A DNA stretch of 64,000 bases from Mannheimia indoligenes. Lineage in GTDB: Bacteria; Pseudomonadota; Gammaproteobacteria; Enterobacterales; Pasteurellaceae. The translations under genes were made by a program, and so were the position numbers. The notes under the pieces are model-generated. The model ran no database searches, had not been told where the DNA came from, and saw only the letters and a program-made list of their open reading frames with translations. Below, in pieces: positions 18,181 to 26,394 of the stretch. The DNA lies in assembly GCF_036880405.1 (NCBI RefSeq), contig NZ_JBAJJM010000001.1, positions 124,001-188,000 of the forward strand. The letters run 5' to 3'. Every line of letters begins with the position of its first letter. Position 1 is the first letter of the stretch.

Positions 18181-18738
18181 TTAATGTAATTGTGGCTTTT
18201 CTTCTGTTTTAGGCACGCCTAAAGCAAAATGGCTATGTAAGAATAGAGCTAACACTCGTAAATATTCCAGCACTTCTTCGCCAGCTTCAAGGAGTTCCAC
18301 ATTATTATCGTCCTCATTGTAACCTAATTTTGCGATTTCATCTAAATCATCAATGGCTTCGCCTACTTCGTCGGTTTCTTGTTGCAGGGTCGGCTGAGCA
18401 ACACCTAAGCCAAGTAAGAAGTTGTTTGTCCATTCAGAAATACCGTCAGCAAGAGCAAATCCGTCTTCGTCATTTTCGGGTAGCCACAGGCTGAATAGGG
18501 TATTTGCTTGGGAGAAACTGTCGGTTAATTGTCGGTAAAATTCCGTTAGTTGTTTTAACGGCTCAACTGAAAAAGCGTGTCCGTCATTGGTAAATTGATA
18601 GGTTAAGGTTTTCCACGAATCATCTTGAATGCCACCTGCAATCAGTCCGCATAAGAAGCCGTGAAACTCTGCCGGGGTGTCTTCAATTTGTAATTGAGTG
18701 ATGAGTTGTTTAAATTCTTGGGAATTTGTCATAGCCAT
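18181..18738 (-). CDS. ygfB: YgfB/YecA family protein (UPF0149)
   Basis: A 185-residue acidic, all-helical protein of the UPF0149 family. The family N-terminus FHGFLCGLIAGG is at about residues 24-35 and the C-terminal DLDEIAKLGY and EVLEYLRVLALFLHSHF segments are typical. Either of the two first Met codons may be used. It is divergent from zapA with a 77-bp shared promoter region, the arrangement found in E. coli. In other species YgfB has been linked to regulation, but I would not transfer a specific role. Confidence 0.92.
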   Translation of the reverse strand: MAMTNSQEFKQLITQLQIEDTPAEFHGFLCGLIAGGIQDDSWKTLTYQFTNDGHAFSVEPLKQLTEFYRQLTDSFSQANTLFSLWLPENDEDGFALADGISEWTNNFLLGLGVAQPTLQQETDEVGEAIDDLDEIAKLGYNEDDNNVELLEAGEEVLEYLRVLALFLHSHFALGVPKTEEKPQLH

Positions 18739-18815
18739 AATTGCATTATTGTGATTTTGCTAAAGAATGGCATAATATAGCAAAAATTTAGCGATTAAGT
18801 GAGGATTTCGTATTT

Positions 18816-19106
18816 ATGTCGGCAAATAATATCGAATTACAGATTTTTGGTCAGGTGCTACGCTTGCAATGCCCTGTTGAGCAGCAAGAGCATTTACTGG
18901 CTTGTGCACAGCGTTTGGAAGAACGTGTGGCGGTATTGAAAGAGCAGTCCGGCATTATTCAGCTTGAAAAAGTGTTAGCTATCGTAGCTCTGAATTTAAA
19001 TTATGAATTAGAGCAGGCACAGCGTCAAAATGCAGAAAATAAAAGTGTGCTTGTCGCTTGCATTGAGCAGCTAGATAATTCTCTCGGAAAATTTCAATCA
19101 AATTAG
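18816..19106 (+). CDS. zapA: Cell division protein ZapA
   Basis: A small FtsZ-associated protein that bundles and stabilises Z-ring filaments. At 96 residues it has the N-terminal beta-hairpin domain (NIELQIFGQVLRLQCP) and a C-terminal coiled coil (about 50-90: EKVLAIVALNLNYELEQAQRQ). Its position divergent from ygfB and directly upstream of 6S RNA and fau matches the zapA-ssrS-ygfA order in gamma-proteobacteria. Confidence 0.94.
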   Translation: MSANNIELQIFGQVLRLQCPVEQQEHLLACAQRLEERVAVLKEQSGIIQLEKVLAIVALNLNYELEQAQRQNAENKSVLVACIEQLDNSLGKFQSN

Positions 19107-19210
19107 CTGATTTTTAGCCTAATTGATTAGGAATAGAGCTAAGAGCATTGAGAAATTGCAATTTATGTGATTAAAGACTAGGAAAAATTATTAAATTCCG
19201 TTACTATAAA

Positions 19211-19402
19211 TCTTGCCTGGGGTGTGCGTTATTAGTTACGTCCCTGAGCCGATAATTTGAAACTTTGAGTTGAACATCTACCGCCGGTGAGCAAGCTTAC
19301 CTTGAGCTCAAATTCAAGAGTAAGAAGCCTAAAAGCAGTTACGTTTGACTCCCTTGAACCAACTGGTTCAAGGACCATTACTGGTAGCGGCATCTCGGGT
19401 AC
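19211..19402 (+). ncRNA. ssrS: 6S RNA
   Basis: Mimics open promoter DNA and sequesters sigma-70 RNA polymerase in stationary phase. Recognised by location (zapA-ssrS-fau) and conserved blocks: CCCTGAGCCGATA near 19251, GGTGAGCAAGCTTACC near 19286, AGAAGCCTAAAA near 19325 and CCTTGAACC...GGTTCAAGG at about 19351-19374. The terminal stem is visible: CCTGGGGTG (19216-19224) pairs with CATCTCGGG (19391-19399) using three wobbles. A -10-like TATAAA (19205-19210) precedes it. The exact ends are estimates. Confidence 0.93.
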
Positions 19403-19406
19403 TTAT

Positions 19407-19994
19407 ATGAACAATTCTATTCATTCTTTTTGTCGCCATTCTCGTGAACAATTACGGCAATTGATGCGGGCGAAACGCTTAAGTTTAACCTCATCGCAAC
19501 AAGCACAAGCTGCTCAATCACTTATTCCACAAGCAATTTCTTTAATTGAATCTTACCAAGCCTCACATATCGCCTTTTATTTACCTTTTAACGGTGAAAT
19601 TTCTCCGCTGCTTTTAATGAATACTTTGCTTGGACAAGGAAAAAAAATCTATTTGCCCATTCTCCACCCTTTTACAAGCGGTCAATTATTGTTTGTAAAT
19701 TACAATTGCAAAACTATTCTAAAATTTAACCGCTTGGGTATTCAAGAGCCTGTGCTGGATGTTAGAAATATCATTCCCTTACAAGAACTAGAGATGATTT
19801 TTACACCATTAGTAGCGTGTGATAAAGCAGGAAATCGGTTAGGAATGGGAGGTGGTTTTTATGATAGAACACTTGCTCAAGCTCCTCATATTATAAGTGT
19901 AGGGTTGGCTCACGAATGCCAGCAGGTCGAACAATTACCGATTGAAAGTTGGGATATACCGTTAAATCATATTATTTTGGGAGGAGCAAGATGA
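19407..19994 (+). CDS. fau: 5-formyltetrahydrofolate cyclo-ligase
   Basis: Converts 5-formyl-THF to 5,10-methenyl-THF, salvaging folate; also called YgfA. Starting at ATG 19407 (MNNSIHSFCRHSREQLRQ) it is 195 residues. The frame is open further upstream but that part is 6S RNA, so it is not coding. The N-terminal REQLRQLMRAKRLSL basic motif, NGEISP near residue 70 and the ATP-binding signature GMGGGFYDRTL near residue 148 are all present. The stop overlaps the next ATG (ATGA), indicating coupling to the regulator gene. Confidence 0.94.
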   Translation: MNNSIHSFCRHSREQLRQLMRAKRLSLTSSQQAQAAQSLIPQAISLIESYQASHIAFYLPFNGEISPLLLMNTLLGQGKKIYLPILHPFTSGQLLFVNYNCKTILKFNRLGIQEPVLDVRNIIPLQELEMIFTPLVACDKAGNRLGMGGGFYDRTLAQAPHIISVGLAHECQQVEQLPIESWDIPLNHIILGGAR

Positions 19995-20779
19995 TTGAAA
20001 AAAAAGAAAAGGAGTCTACAGGAAACCAAAGTTTAATTCGTGGCTTAACACTTTTGGAACTATTGGCAAAATTTCCTAATGGTTGCCCGTTAGCCCACTT
20101 GGCTGAGCTTTCAGGCTTGAATAAAAGTACGGTACATCGTTTATTGCAAGGCTTACAGCAAGAAGGCTATGTTCGCCCGGCTCCAACTGCAGGCAGCTAT
20201 CGTTTAACCACTAAATGTTTAGCGATTGGGCAAAGAGCTTTAAGCTCAATTAATATCTTACACATTGCAGCACCACATTTAGAAGCCTTGAACTTAAAAT
20301 TAGGCGAGACGGTTAATTTTGCGATGCGAGAGAAAGATCACGCAATCCTCATTAATAAATTAGAGGCAACCACAGGCTTAATGCGGACTAGAGCTTATAT
20401 CGGGCAACAGATGCAACTATATTGTTCTGGTATGGGTAAACTTTTCTTAGCCTATGATTCCGAAGATTATATTCCCCAATATTGGCAAGCGAAATCCTCT
20501 GTGATTCAACAGCTTACAATCAATACTATTACCACGATTGAGGGAATGAAAAAAGAGCTGGAAACCATTCGTGAGCTCGGTTTTGCGATGGATGCAGAAG
20601 AAAATGAGCTGGGTGTTTCTTGTATTGCTTGCCCGATTTTTGATCATCAACAGAAGGTCCATTATGCGGTTTCCGTCTCGCTTTCAACGGCTCGTTTAAA
20701 TCAGCTAGGACAAGAAAATTTACTGCCTGCTATTCAAGAAACGGCAGAAAAAATTTCAGCCGAGCTAGGTGGGCGATAA
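19991..20779 (+). CDS. yiaJ: IclR-family regulator, YiaJ-like
   Basis: A 262-residue DNA-binding repressor with an N-terminal winged helix (about 15-75; PLAHLAELSGLNKSTVHRLL) and a C-terminal IclR effector domain (about 90-255; NELGVSCIACPIFD). The wording of the sequence closely resembles E. coli YiaJ (PlaR), which controls the yiaK-S genes for 2,3-diketo-L-gulonate and related sugar-acid catabolism. None of those genes is nearby; putP follows. The ATG at 19991 overlaps the fau stop and has GGGAGGAG upstream. An in-frame ATG at 19949 lies inside fau and is unlikely to be used. The family is certain; the regulon is inferred. Confidence 0.88.
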   Translation: MIEKKEKESTGNQSLIRGLTLLELLAKFPNGCPLAHLAELSGLNKSTVHRLLQGLQQEGYVRPAPTAGSYRLTTKCLAIGQRALSSINILHIAAPHLEALNLKLGETVNFAMREKDHAILINKLEATTGLMRTRAYIGQQMQLYCSGMGKLFLAYDSEDYIPQYWQAKSSVIQQLTINTITTIEGMKKELETIRELGFAMDAEENELGVSCIACPIFDHQQKVHYAVSVSLSTARLNQLGQENLLPAIQETAEKISAELGGR

Positions 20780-20868
20780 TTTTGTATTGCCATTTTGATT
20801 ATTTCAGGTAATCTTGCACCCTTTAAAAATTATATTTTATAAAATTAAAATTTTGAGGTTCATTCATA

Positions 20869-22383
20869 ATGTTTGGTTTTGACCCAACAACAATAATGTT
20901 TGTTGTTTATATTTTGGGTATGATTGCAATTGGATTTATTGCTTATCGTGTAACAAATAATCTTTCAGACTATATTTTAGGTGGTCGCCGTTTAGGCAGT
21001 TTTGTAACAGCATTATCCGCAGGTGCTTCAGATATGTCGGGCTGGTTGCTGATGGGATTGCCCGGTGCAGTCTATGCAGGCGGTTTAATTGAAGCTTGGA
21101 TTGCAATCGGTTTAACTATCGGTGCTTATCTAAACTGGAAATTAGTAGCAGGCAGATTACGTTCTCACACCGAACACAGCGGCGATGCTTTAACCTTACC
21201 CGAATACTTCCACAACCGCTTTGGTGATAAAACAAAATTAATTAAGATTTTATCAGCGGTCATTTTTTTACTCTTTTTTGCAATTTACTGTGCATCAGGC
21301 GTAGTAGCCGGTGCGAGAGTGTTTGAAAACCTCTTTGGTTTACCTTACCACCAAGCAATTTGGTATGGGGCAGTAGCAACCATTCTTTACACCTTTATTG
21401 GTGGCTTTTTAGCAGTAAGCTGGACGGATACCATCCAAGCCTCATTAATGGTTTTTGCCTTAATTCTAACGCCTCTGTTTGTAATGTATAACTTAGGTGG
21501 TTTTGATGAAATGCAAGCCTTAATCGATCGTGCAGGCGAAATGGCACAAAAAGATTATAACGATATCTTTACCGGCACGAGTATTTTAGCCGTGATTAGC
21601 CTAATGGCGTGGGGGCTTGGCTATTTTGGTCAGCCACATATCGTGGTGCGTTTTATGGCAGCGGAAAGTGTGAAATCGCTTGAAAATGCACGCCGTATTA
21701 GTATGACGTGGATGGTTATTTGTTTAGTAGGGGCGATTGGCATTGGCTATTTCGGTATGGCTTATTTCTTCGGTAATCCGGAACAAGCAAGGAATGTGAG
21801 CCAAAACCCGGAACAAATTTTCATTGAATTAGCAAAATTACTATTCAACCCTTGGGTTGCCGGTATTTTATTGTCAGCAATTCTTGCCGCTGTAATGAGT
21901 ACACTTTCAGCACAATTACTGATTTGTTCAAGTGCGATTACCGAAGATTTATATAAAGGCATTTTACGCCCTAAAGCGACAGACAAAGAATTAGTGTGGT
22001 TAAGCCGTTTAATGGTACTTGCGGTGGCAGCTCTTGCAATTTATATCGCTCAAGATCCGGACAGCAAAGTATTCGGTCTAGTCAGAAATGCGTGGGCGGG
22101 CTTCGGCTCTGCTTTCGGACCTGTGGTGCTACTTTCTCTTTTCTGGAAACGTATGAACGGCTTCGGGGCAATTGCGGGAATGCTGACCGGTGCATTAGTG
22201 GTGCATTTCTGGGGTGATATTACCGGACTCTTTGTCCTACCTGAACTTTATTCAATGATACCGGGCTTTATTACGGCAACCGTGATGATTATTGTGGTTT
22301 CACTAATTACACCGGCACCAAGCAGAGAAGTTCAAGAAACCTTTGAACGTGCAAATAAAGCATATTTAGATGAAGTGAAATAA
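20869..22383 (+). CDS. putP: Sodium/proline symporter PutP
   Basis: Inner-membrane sodium:solute symporter (SSF family) that imports L-proline. The 504-residue protein has about 13 hydrophobic spans, the N-terminal DYILGGRRLGSFVTALSAGASDMSGWLLMGLPGA region (about residues 34-67) that forms the Na+ and proline site in PutP, and ...SAILAAVMSTLSAQLLICSSAITEDLY... near residue 340. No putA is visible. It ends at a strong terminator. An 89-bp AT-rich gap with GAGG before the ATG suggests its own promoter. Confidence 0.95.
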   Translation: MFGFDPTTIMFVVYILGMIAIGFIAYRVTNNLSDYILGGRRLGSFVTALSAGASDMSGWLLMGLPGAVYAGGLIEAWIAIGLTIGAYLNWKLVAGRLRSHTEHSGDALTLPEYFHNRFGDKTKLIKILSAVIFLLFFAIYCASGVVAGARVFENLFGLPYHQAIWYGAVATILYTFIGGFLAVSWTDTIQASLMVFALILTPLFVMYNLGGFDEMQALIDRAGEMAQKDYNDIFTGTSILAVISLMAWGLGYFGQPHIVVRFMAAESVKSLENARRISMTWMVICLVGAIGIGYFGMAYFFGNPEQARNVSQNPEQIFIELAKLLFNPWVAGILLSAILAAVMSTLSAQLLICSSAITEDLYKGILRPKATDKELVWLSRLMVLAVAALAIYIAQDPDSKVFGLVRNAWAGFGSAFGPVVLLSLFWKRMNGFGAIAGMLTGALVVHFWGDITGLFVLPELYSMIPGFITATVMIIVVSLITPAPSREVQETFERANKAYLDEVK

Positions 22384-22387
22384 TCGA

Positions 22388-22424
22388 AAAAGTGGCTTAA
22401 TATATGTAGTATTAAGCCACTTTT
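22388..22424. terminator. Bidirectional terminator between putP and the LprI-type gene
   Basis: The 15-bp arms AAAAGTGGCTTAATA and TATTAAGCCACTTTT surround a 7-nt loop, between convergent genes. Confidence 0.88.
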
Positions 22425-22441
22425 GTTTAAGTTAGTATTTT

Positions 22442-23383
22442 CTAATACAGCTCTTTAATTCTAGATTCTGTCATTTCAGTCTGGCATTTAAACATTTCAA
22501 TCATAGCTATATCACTACCTTTCATAGATGTTTTCCCACAGATAGCATCTTTACTCTTAATCCATTGTTTTTGAGCTGGTAGTAGGGATTTTTTCTGCTC
22601 TTTCGTTAAAGTGCTCCAAATACGATTTAATTCGGTATCCTGTGCTAAATATAGACTTCTTGCTTCAGATAAACTCATTGTAGGTAGTTCAGCTGTATTT
22701 TGTACAGGTTCTACTTGTTGTACTGCTATAGGTTGGTTAATAATTTCTTCTTTATACTGTGTTTCTTTTGCAATTTTTTCTTGTTGTTTTTTTAGTTCTA
22801 ATTCTTCCTTACGTTGTTTTTCCGCCCTTTCTCGTTTTTGTTGTTCTAAAATAGGTTTGACAGCAACAAAGGCGGAAATAAGTCCCATTGCCGAGGATAA
22901 GTCATTATCAAGGGTTTTTACAAAAACTGTTTTTGCATCATCTGTAGGCTGAACGGTATATTCGACACGCTTCGAGAATACATTAGCTTTTTGTTGTAGA
23001 TTCATATCCTCTAGATGACGATCTAAATTTCCTCCTGAATTTTCTCTAAAAATATCAGCAACAGTCATATAAGTATCAGAGGGGATAGTAAGAGAAATAG
23101 TTGCCTCACAGCTTTTCAGAGTGCTATTGCTGTCTTTAGATGTTGTAACAACTTCTGAAAAGGATAGTTTTAATAGGTCTAAAGCACTACGTTTATTCTG
23201 AGATGTTAGTTCTGAAAACTCGGCTACTTCATTAGATAGCACTTTGTATGCTTCTTTATTTATCAGTTCAATCAATGCAGACTGTGCAACTTCATTGGAG
23301 CAGCCTATTTGTGAAGATTTTTCTTCACAAGCGTTTAAAAAGACAGTTAATGGAAGAAAGGAAAGAAGGGATTTAAATTTCAT
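22442..23383 (-). CDS. Lipoprotein with LprI-type (DUF1311) C-terminal domain
   Basis: From MKFKSLLSFLPLTVFLNACEE (GAGG upstream) the protein is 313 residues, with a lipobox ending at Cys19. Residues about 20-190 form a domain I do not recognise; about 195-235 is a charged, probably coiled-coil segment (KRERAEKQRKEELELKKQQ). Residues about 240-313 resemble the LprI/DUF1311 family (LSEARSLYLAQDTELNRIW...LLPAQKQWIKSKDAICG), which includes periplasmic lysozyme-inhibitor-like proteins. An earlier in-frame ATG at 23467 lies upstream of the predicted promoter. An 11-T tract sits in that promoter (see separate entry). Function unproven. Confidence 0.82.
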   Translation of the reverse strand: MKFKSLLSFLPLTVFLNACEEKSSQIGCSNEVAQSALIELINKEAYKVLSNEVAEFSELTSQNKRSALDLLKLSFSEVVTTSKDSNSTLKSCEATISLTIPSDTYMTVADIFRENSGGNLDRHLEDMNLQQKANVFSKRVEYTVQPTDDAKTVFVKTLDNDLSSAMGLISAFVAVKPILEQQKRERAEKQRKEELELKKQQEKIAKETQYKEEIINQPIAVQQVEPVQNTAELPTMSLSEARSLYLAQDTELNRIWSTLTKEQKKSLLPAQKQWIKSKDAICGKTSMKGSDIAMIEMFKCQTEMTESRIKELY

Positions 23384-23414
23384 TTGGTTGTCCTCGTTAT
23401 AGAAAATAAATGCC

Positions 23415-23443
23415 ATTCTACAATTGTTTTTTTTTTTGCACAA
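23415..23443 (-). promoter_or_regulatory. Promoter with A11 tract in the spacer (candidate phase-variable)
   Basis: On the reverse strand, TTGTGC (complement of 23438-23443) and TAGAAT (complement of 23415-23420) are exactly 17 bp apart, and 11 of the spacer bases are an uninterrupted A run (T on the given strand, 23427-23437). The predicted start would leave a leader of about 25 nt before the lipoprotein ATG. The -10 is good (5/6), the -35 is weak (3/6). Confidence 0.55.
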
Positions 23444-23590
23444 TATACTAGTTTTATATGCATGCATCTAATAAGTAATGTGTATAGCTCCTGTATTGGG
23501 TCGGTGCTAAAATGAAAAAGAGTTGATATAGCTATTAAATAACATTAGCAAAAAATCAGAAAAATTTGACCAATTGAGAACAGTAATCTT

Positions 23591-24751
23591 ATGACAATCT
23601 TCCTACTCGCTATTATTTATCTCTCCTTTATCAGTCTTGGCTTGCCTGATGCCATTTTAGGGGCGGCGTGGCCTTCAGTGCACCAAGATCTTAGTGTACC
23701 GCTTTCCTATGCGGGTGTCGTTTCAATGATTATGTCGATTGGGACTATTACCTCAAGCCTGATGTCGGATAAGCTTACCTACCATCTCGGCACAGGCAAA
23801 GTGATGGTAATCAGCGTTGCTTTAACCGCTCTCGCATTGTGGGGGTTTTCGATAAGTGATTCTTTCTGGATTTTGTGTTTATGGGCAATTCCTTACGGCT
23901 TAGGAGCCGGAGCGGTGGACGCGGCGTTGAATAACTATGTGGCAGTTCATTACGCCAGCCGACATATGAGCTGGCTGCATTGTATGTGGGGCGTAGGAGC
24001 ATCTATTGGTCCGCATATTTTAGGTATTGCACTCTTGCAAGGTCGAGGCTGGGAAGGTGGCTATTACACGATTTCTCTATTACAAATCGGGCTAACGGTT
24101 ATCTTATTTTGTTCTCTACCTTTTTGGAAATCTCGCAAGAAAACCGCTGCGGAAATGAATGAAGCCGCAAAACCGGTCAGCCTAAAAGAAGCCATTAAAA
24201 TTCCGGGTGTGAAGTACGGCATTTTAGCCTTTATCGGCTACTGTGGTGTAGAACAAACTGCCGGGCTTTGGGCGAGTAGCTATTTTGTGATGGTAAAAGA
24301 GGTTGGCTTAGAACAAGCAGCTGCCTTTGGCAGTATCTTTTTTATCGGCATTACGGTTGGGCGAGGCATTAGCGGCTTTCTCACGTTAAAATTAAATAAT
24401 CATCAAATGATTAAACTGGGTTTTGGTTTAATTTTGATCGGTATTGCAATGCTTTGTTTACCTTTCGGAAAATATGTAACCCTTGTCAGCTTAATTATTA
24501 TCGGGCTAGGTTGTGCCCCTATTTTCCCGTGTTTAATCCATTCCACACCTGAATTTTTCGGGGAAGATAAATCTCAGGCAGTAATCGGTATTCAAATGGC
24601 AAGTGCTTATGTGGGTGTGCTTTTACTACCGCCGCTGTTTGGTTTGATCGCAAACGCTATTTCCATTCAATTATTACCGTTTTATCTGTTAGTAATGCTG
24701 ACTCTTCTGGTTTATGCCTACCACAATTTGCGACGAAAAACGGTAAAATAA
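23591..24751 (+). CDS. Major facilitator superfamily transporter
   Basis: A 386-residue inner-membrane protein with about 12 hydrophobic spans, a short N-terminus (MTIFLLAIIYLSFISLGLPDAILGAAWPSVHQDL) and an internal repeat typical of MFS carriers. PYGLGAGAVDAALNNYVAVHY near residue 105 is a pattern seen in fucose/glucose-type (FHS-like) sugar transporters and related permeases. The substrate cannot be read from the sequence or neighbours. It has no obvious operon partner. Confidence 0.85.
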   Translation: MTIFLLAIIYLSFISLGLPDAILGAAWPSVHQDLSVPLSYAGVVSMIMSIGTITSSLMSDKLTYHLGTGKVMVISVALTALALWGFSISDSFWILCLWAIPYGLGAGAVDAALNNYVAVHYASRHMSWLHCMWGVGASIGPHILGIALLQGRGWEGGYYTISLLQIGLTVILFCSLPFWKSRKKTAAEMNEAAKPVSLKEAIKIPGVKYGILAFIGYCGVEQTAGLWASSYFVMVKEVGLEQAAAFGSIFFIGITVGRGISGFLTLKLNNHQMIKLGFGLILIGIAMLCLPFGKYVTLVSLIIIGLGCAPIFPCLIHSTPEFFGEDKSQAVIGIQMASAYVGVLLLPPLFGLIANAISIQLLPFYLLVMLTLLVYAYHNLRRKTVK

Positions 24752-24838
24752 ACAACACAAGCGGTCGAATCCTGAGATTTTTTTGCACATTTATCGACTA
24801 TTACCTATTGTTACTATAGTTTAAGTAAATTAAATCTA

Positions 24839-24852
24839 TTGATCCTACTCAA
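24839..24852. promoter_or_regulatory. FNR-type binding site upstream of ccp
   Basis: TTGATCCTACTCAA matches the FNR consensus TTGATnnnnATCAA at 9 of 10 fixed positions. Its centre (24845.5) is 41.5 bp upstream of a start site predicted from the -10 element CATAAT (24875-24880), the classic class II activator spacing. E. coli yhjA is known to be FNR-activated, which supports the call. Confidence 0.75.
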
Positions 24853-24921
24853 AATATTAGTGGATGTTTTAGCTCATAATAAAATCTCCTGTACCTATTA
24901 TTGATTATTAAGGGGTTTATT

Positions 24922-26331
24922 ATGAAGAAATATCTATTTTCAGGGCTTGCTTTAGCTGCTATCGGATATTTTGGGTTAGTGGGATACGCAACGTATTTTG
25001 ATAAAGCAAATTCAGAAAAATTAATGGCGACAACTGCAGCAGAATTACCGCAATCGCATAAATCGGTATTAGGTGTAATGTATAAAAATGGCTGTCAATA
25101 TTGCCATTCACCGAATGCTGAACTGCCGGGCTACGCGAAATTCCCTATTGCAAATCAAATTATTGCGAGTGATATTGAAACCGGAAATCGCTTTTTCCGT
25201 TTAGATCAGATGATTGAAGGAATGAAAGATCCAAGTAAATTATCTGAGGCAGATTTAGCGAAACTTGAGCAAGTTATTCGTAACGATGAAATGCCTGCGG
25301 CGAAATATATCCATATTCACTGGGGATCTCGCCCTGATGATGCAGAAAAGAAAGTGATTTTAGATTGGATCGAAGAGCAACGTAAAACACATTTCTTACC
25401 AGAAGGAGTGGAAGGAGTAAATGCGAAAAACCTTGTGCAACCTATTCCAAACAGCTTACCAACCAACCCTAAAAAAGTGGCATTGGGTAAAGATCTTTAC
25501 TTAGATGGTCGTTTATCAGCAGATGGTTCTATCAGTTGCCACTCTTGCCACTTACTCGCACAAGCCGGCGTAGATAATTTACCGGTAGCGGAAGGGATTC
25601 ACGGACTAAAAGGTGGCATTAATGCTCCAACCGTATTTAATGCCGCATTAAACAAATGGCAATTCTGGGATGGGCGTGCGAAAACGCTTGCTGATCAAGC
25701 AAGTGGTCCACCAACCAATCCTGTCGAAATGGGATCGAAGAGCTGGGACGAAATTGTAGCGAAATTTGATAAAGATGAAGAGTTCAAAAAACGTTTCTTT
25801 GAAGTTTATCCACAGATTTCCGAAGCAAATCTCACTGATGCAATCGGTGAATTTGAGAAAACCTTATTAACTCCAAATAGTGCGTTCGATAAGTTCTTAA
25901 AAGGTGATGAAAATGCCTTAACGGCGGAGCAAAAACGAGGCTACGAACATTTCAAAAATGCAAAATGTGATACTTGCCACACCGGTAGCTTAATGGGCGG
26001 GCAATCCTTTGAATATATGGGCTTGTATGGCGATTACTTTAAAGATCGTGGCACGGCGATGACTGATGCGGATCAAGGTCGTTATGCTCATACTAAAGAT
26101 CCGCACGATATGCACCGTTTCAAAGTACCAACTTTGCGTAATGTTGCCTTAACCGCACCTTATATGCACGATGCCAGTGCAAAAGACTTAAAAGAAGCGG
26201 TGCGTATTATGGGCAAATATCAAAGCAATAAAAACTTCACGGATACAGAGTTAAACGAAATTGCCTCATTCCTTGAGTCTTTAACCGGGGAATACGAAGG
26301 TAAGTTACTCACTAATGAAAAAATGAAGTAA
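24922..26331 (+). CDS. ccp: Triheme cytochrome c peroxidase (YhjA/Ccp type)
   Basis: Periplasmic, membrane-anchored enzyme reducing H2O2 to water with electrons from the quinol pool. From the ATG at 24922 (AGGGG upstream) it has 469 residues, one N-terminal membrane anchor (about 5-24) and three haem c motifs: CQYCH at 58-62, CHSCH at 206-210 and CDTCH at 349-353. The first motif lies in an extra N-terminal domain absent from diheme CcpA, which makes it a YhjA-type enzyme of about E. coli length. The peroxidatic core includes WDGRAKTLADQASGP near 250. The FNR-type site upstream predicts anaerobic induction. Confidence 0.93.
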   Translation: MKKYLFSGLALAAIGYFGLVGYATYFDKANSEKLMATTAAELPQSHKSVLGVMYKNGCQYCHSPNAELPGYAKFPIANQIIASDIETGNRFFRLDQMIEGMKDPSKLSEADLAKLEQVIRNDEMPAAKYIHIHWGSRPDDAEKKVILDWIEEQRKTHFLPEGVEGVNAKNLVQPIPNSLPTNPKKVALGKDLYLDGRLSADGSISCHSCHLLAQAGVDNLPVAEGIHGLKGGINAPTVFNAALNKWQFWDGRAKTLADQASGPPTNPVEMGSKSWDEIVAKFDKDEEFKKRFFEVYPQISEANLTDAIGEFEKTLLTPNSAFDKFLKGDENALTAEQKRGYEHFKNAKCDTCHTGSLMGGQSFEYMGLYGDYFKDRGTAMTDADQGRYAHTKDPHDMHRFKVPTLRNVALTAPYMHDASAKDLKEAVRIMGKYQSNKNFTDTELNEIASFLESLTGEYEGKLLTNEKMK

Positions 26332-26344
26332 TTATTGCAAACTG

Positions 26345-26391
26345 ACAAGCGGTAATATTTTGCAAATTTTTTACCAAATATTACCGCTTGT
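26345..26391. terminator. Perfect inverted uptake-sequence pair between ccp and rsmI
   Basis: ACAAGCGGTAATATTT (26345-26360) and AAATATTACCGCTTGT (26376-26391) are perfect 16-bp arms around a 15-nt loop. It lies between convergent genes and probably terminates both. Confidence 0.75.
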
Positions 26392-26394
26392 GTC

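Noticed and set aside
19287..19406. N-terminal extension of the fau frame
   Set aside because: This segment is the conserved 3' half of 6S RNA; the fau start at 19407 gives the family length.
22442..26331. Possible genomic island between putP and rsmI
   Set aside because: No integrase, attachment repeats, tRNA end or clear compositional shift is visible; the genes look like normal Pasteurellaceae genes.
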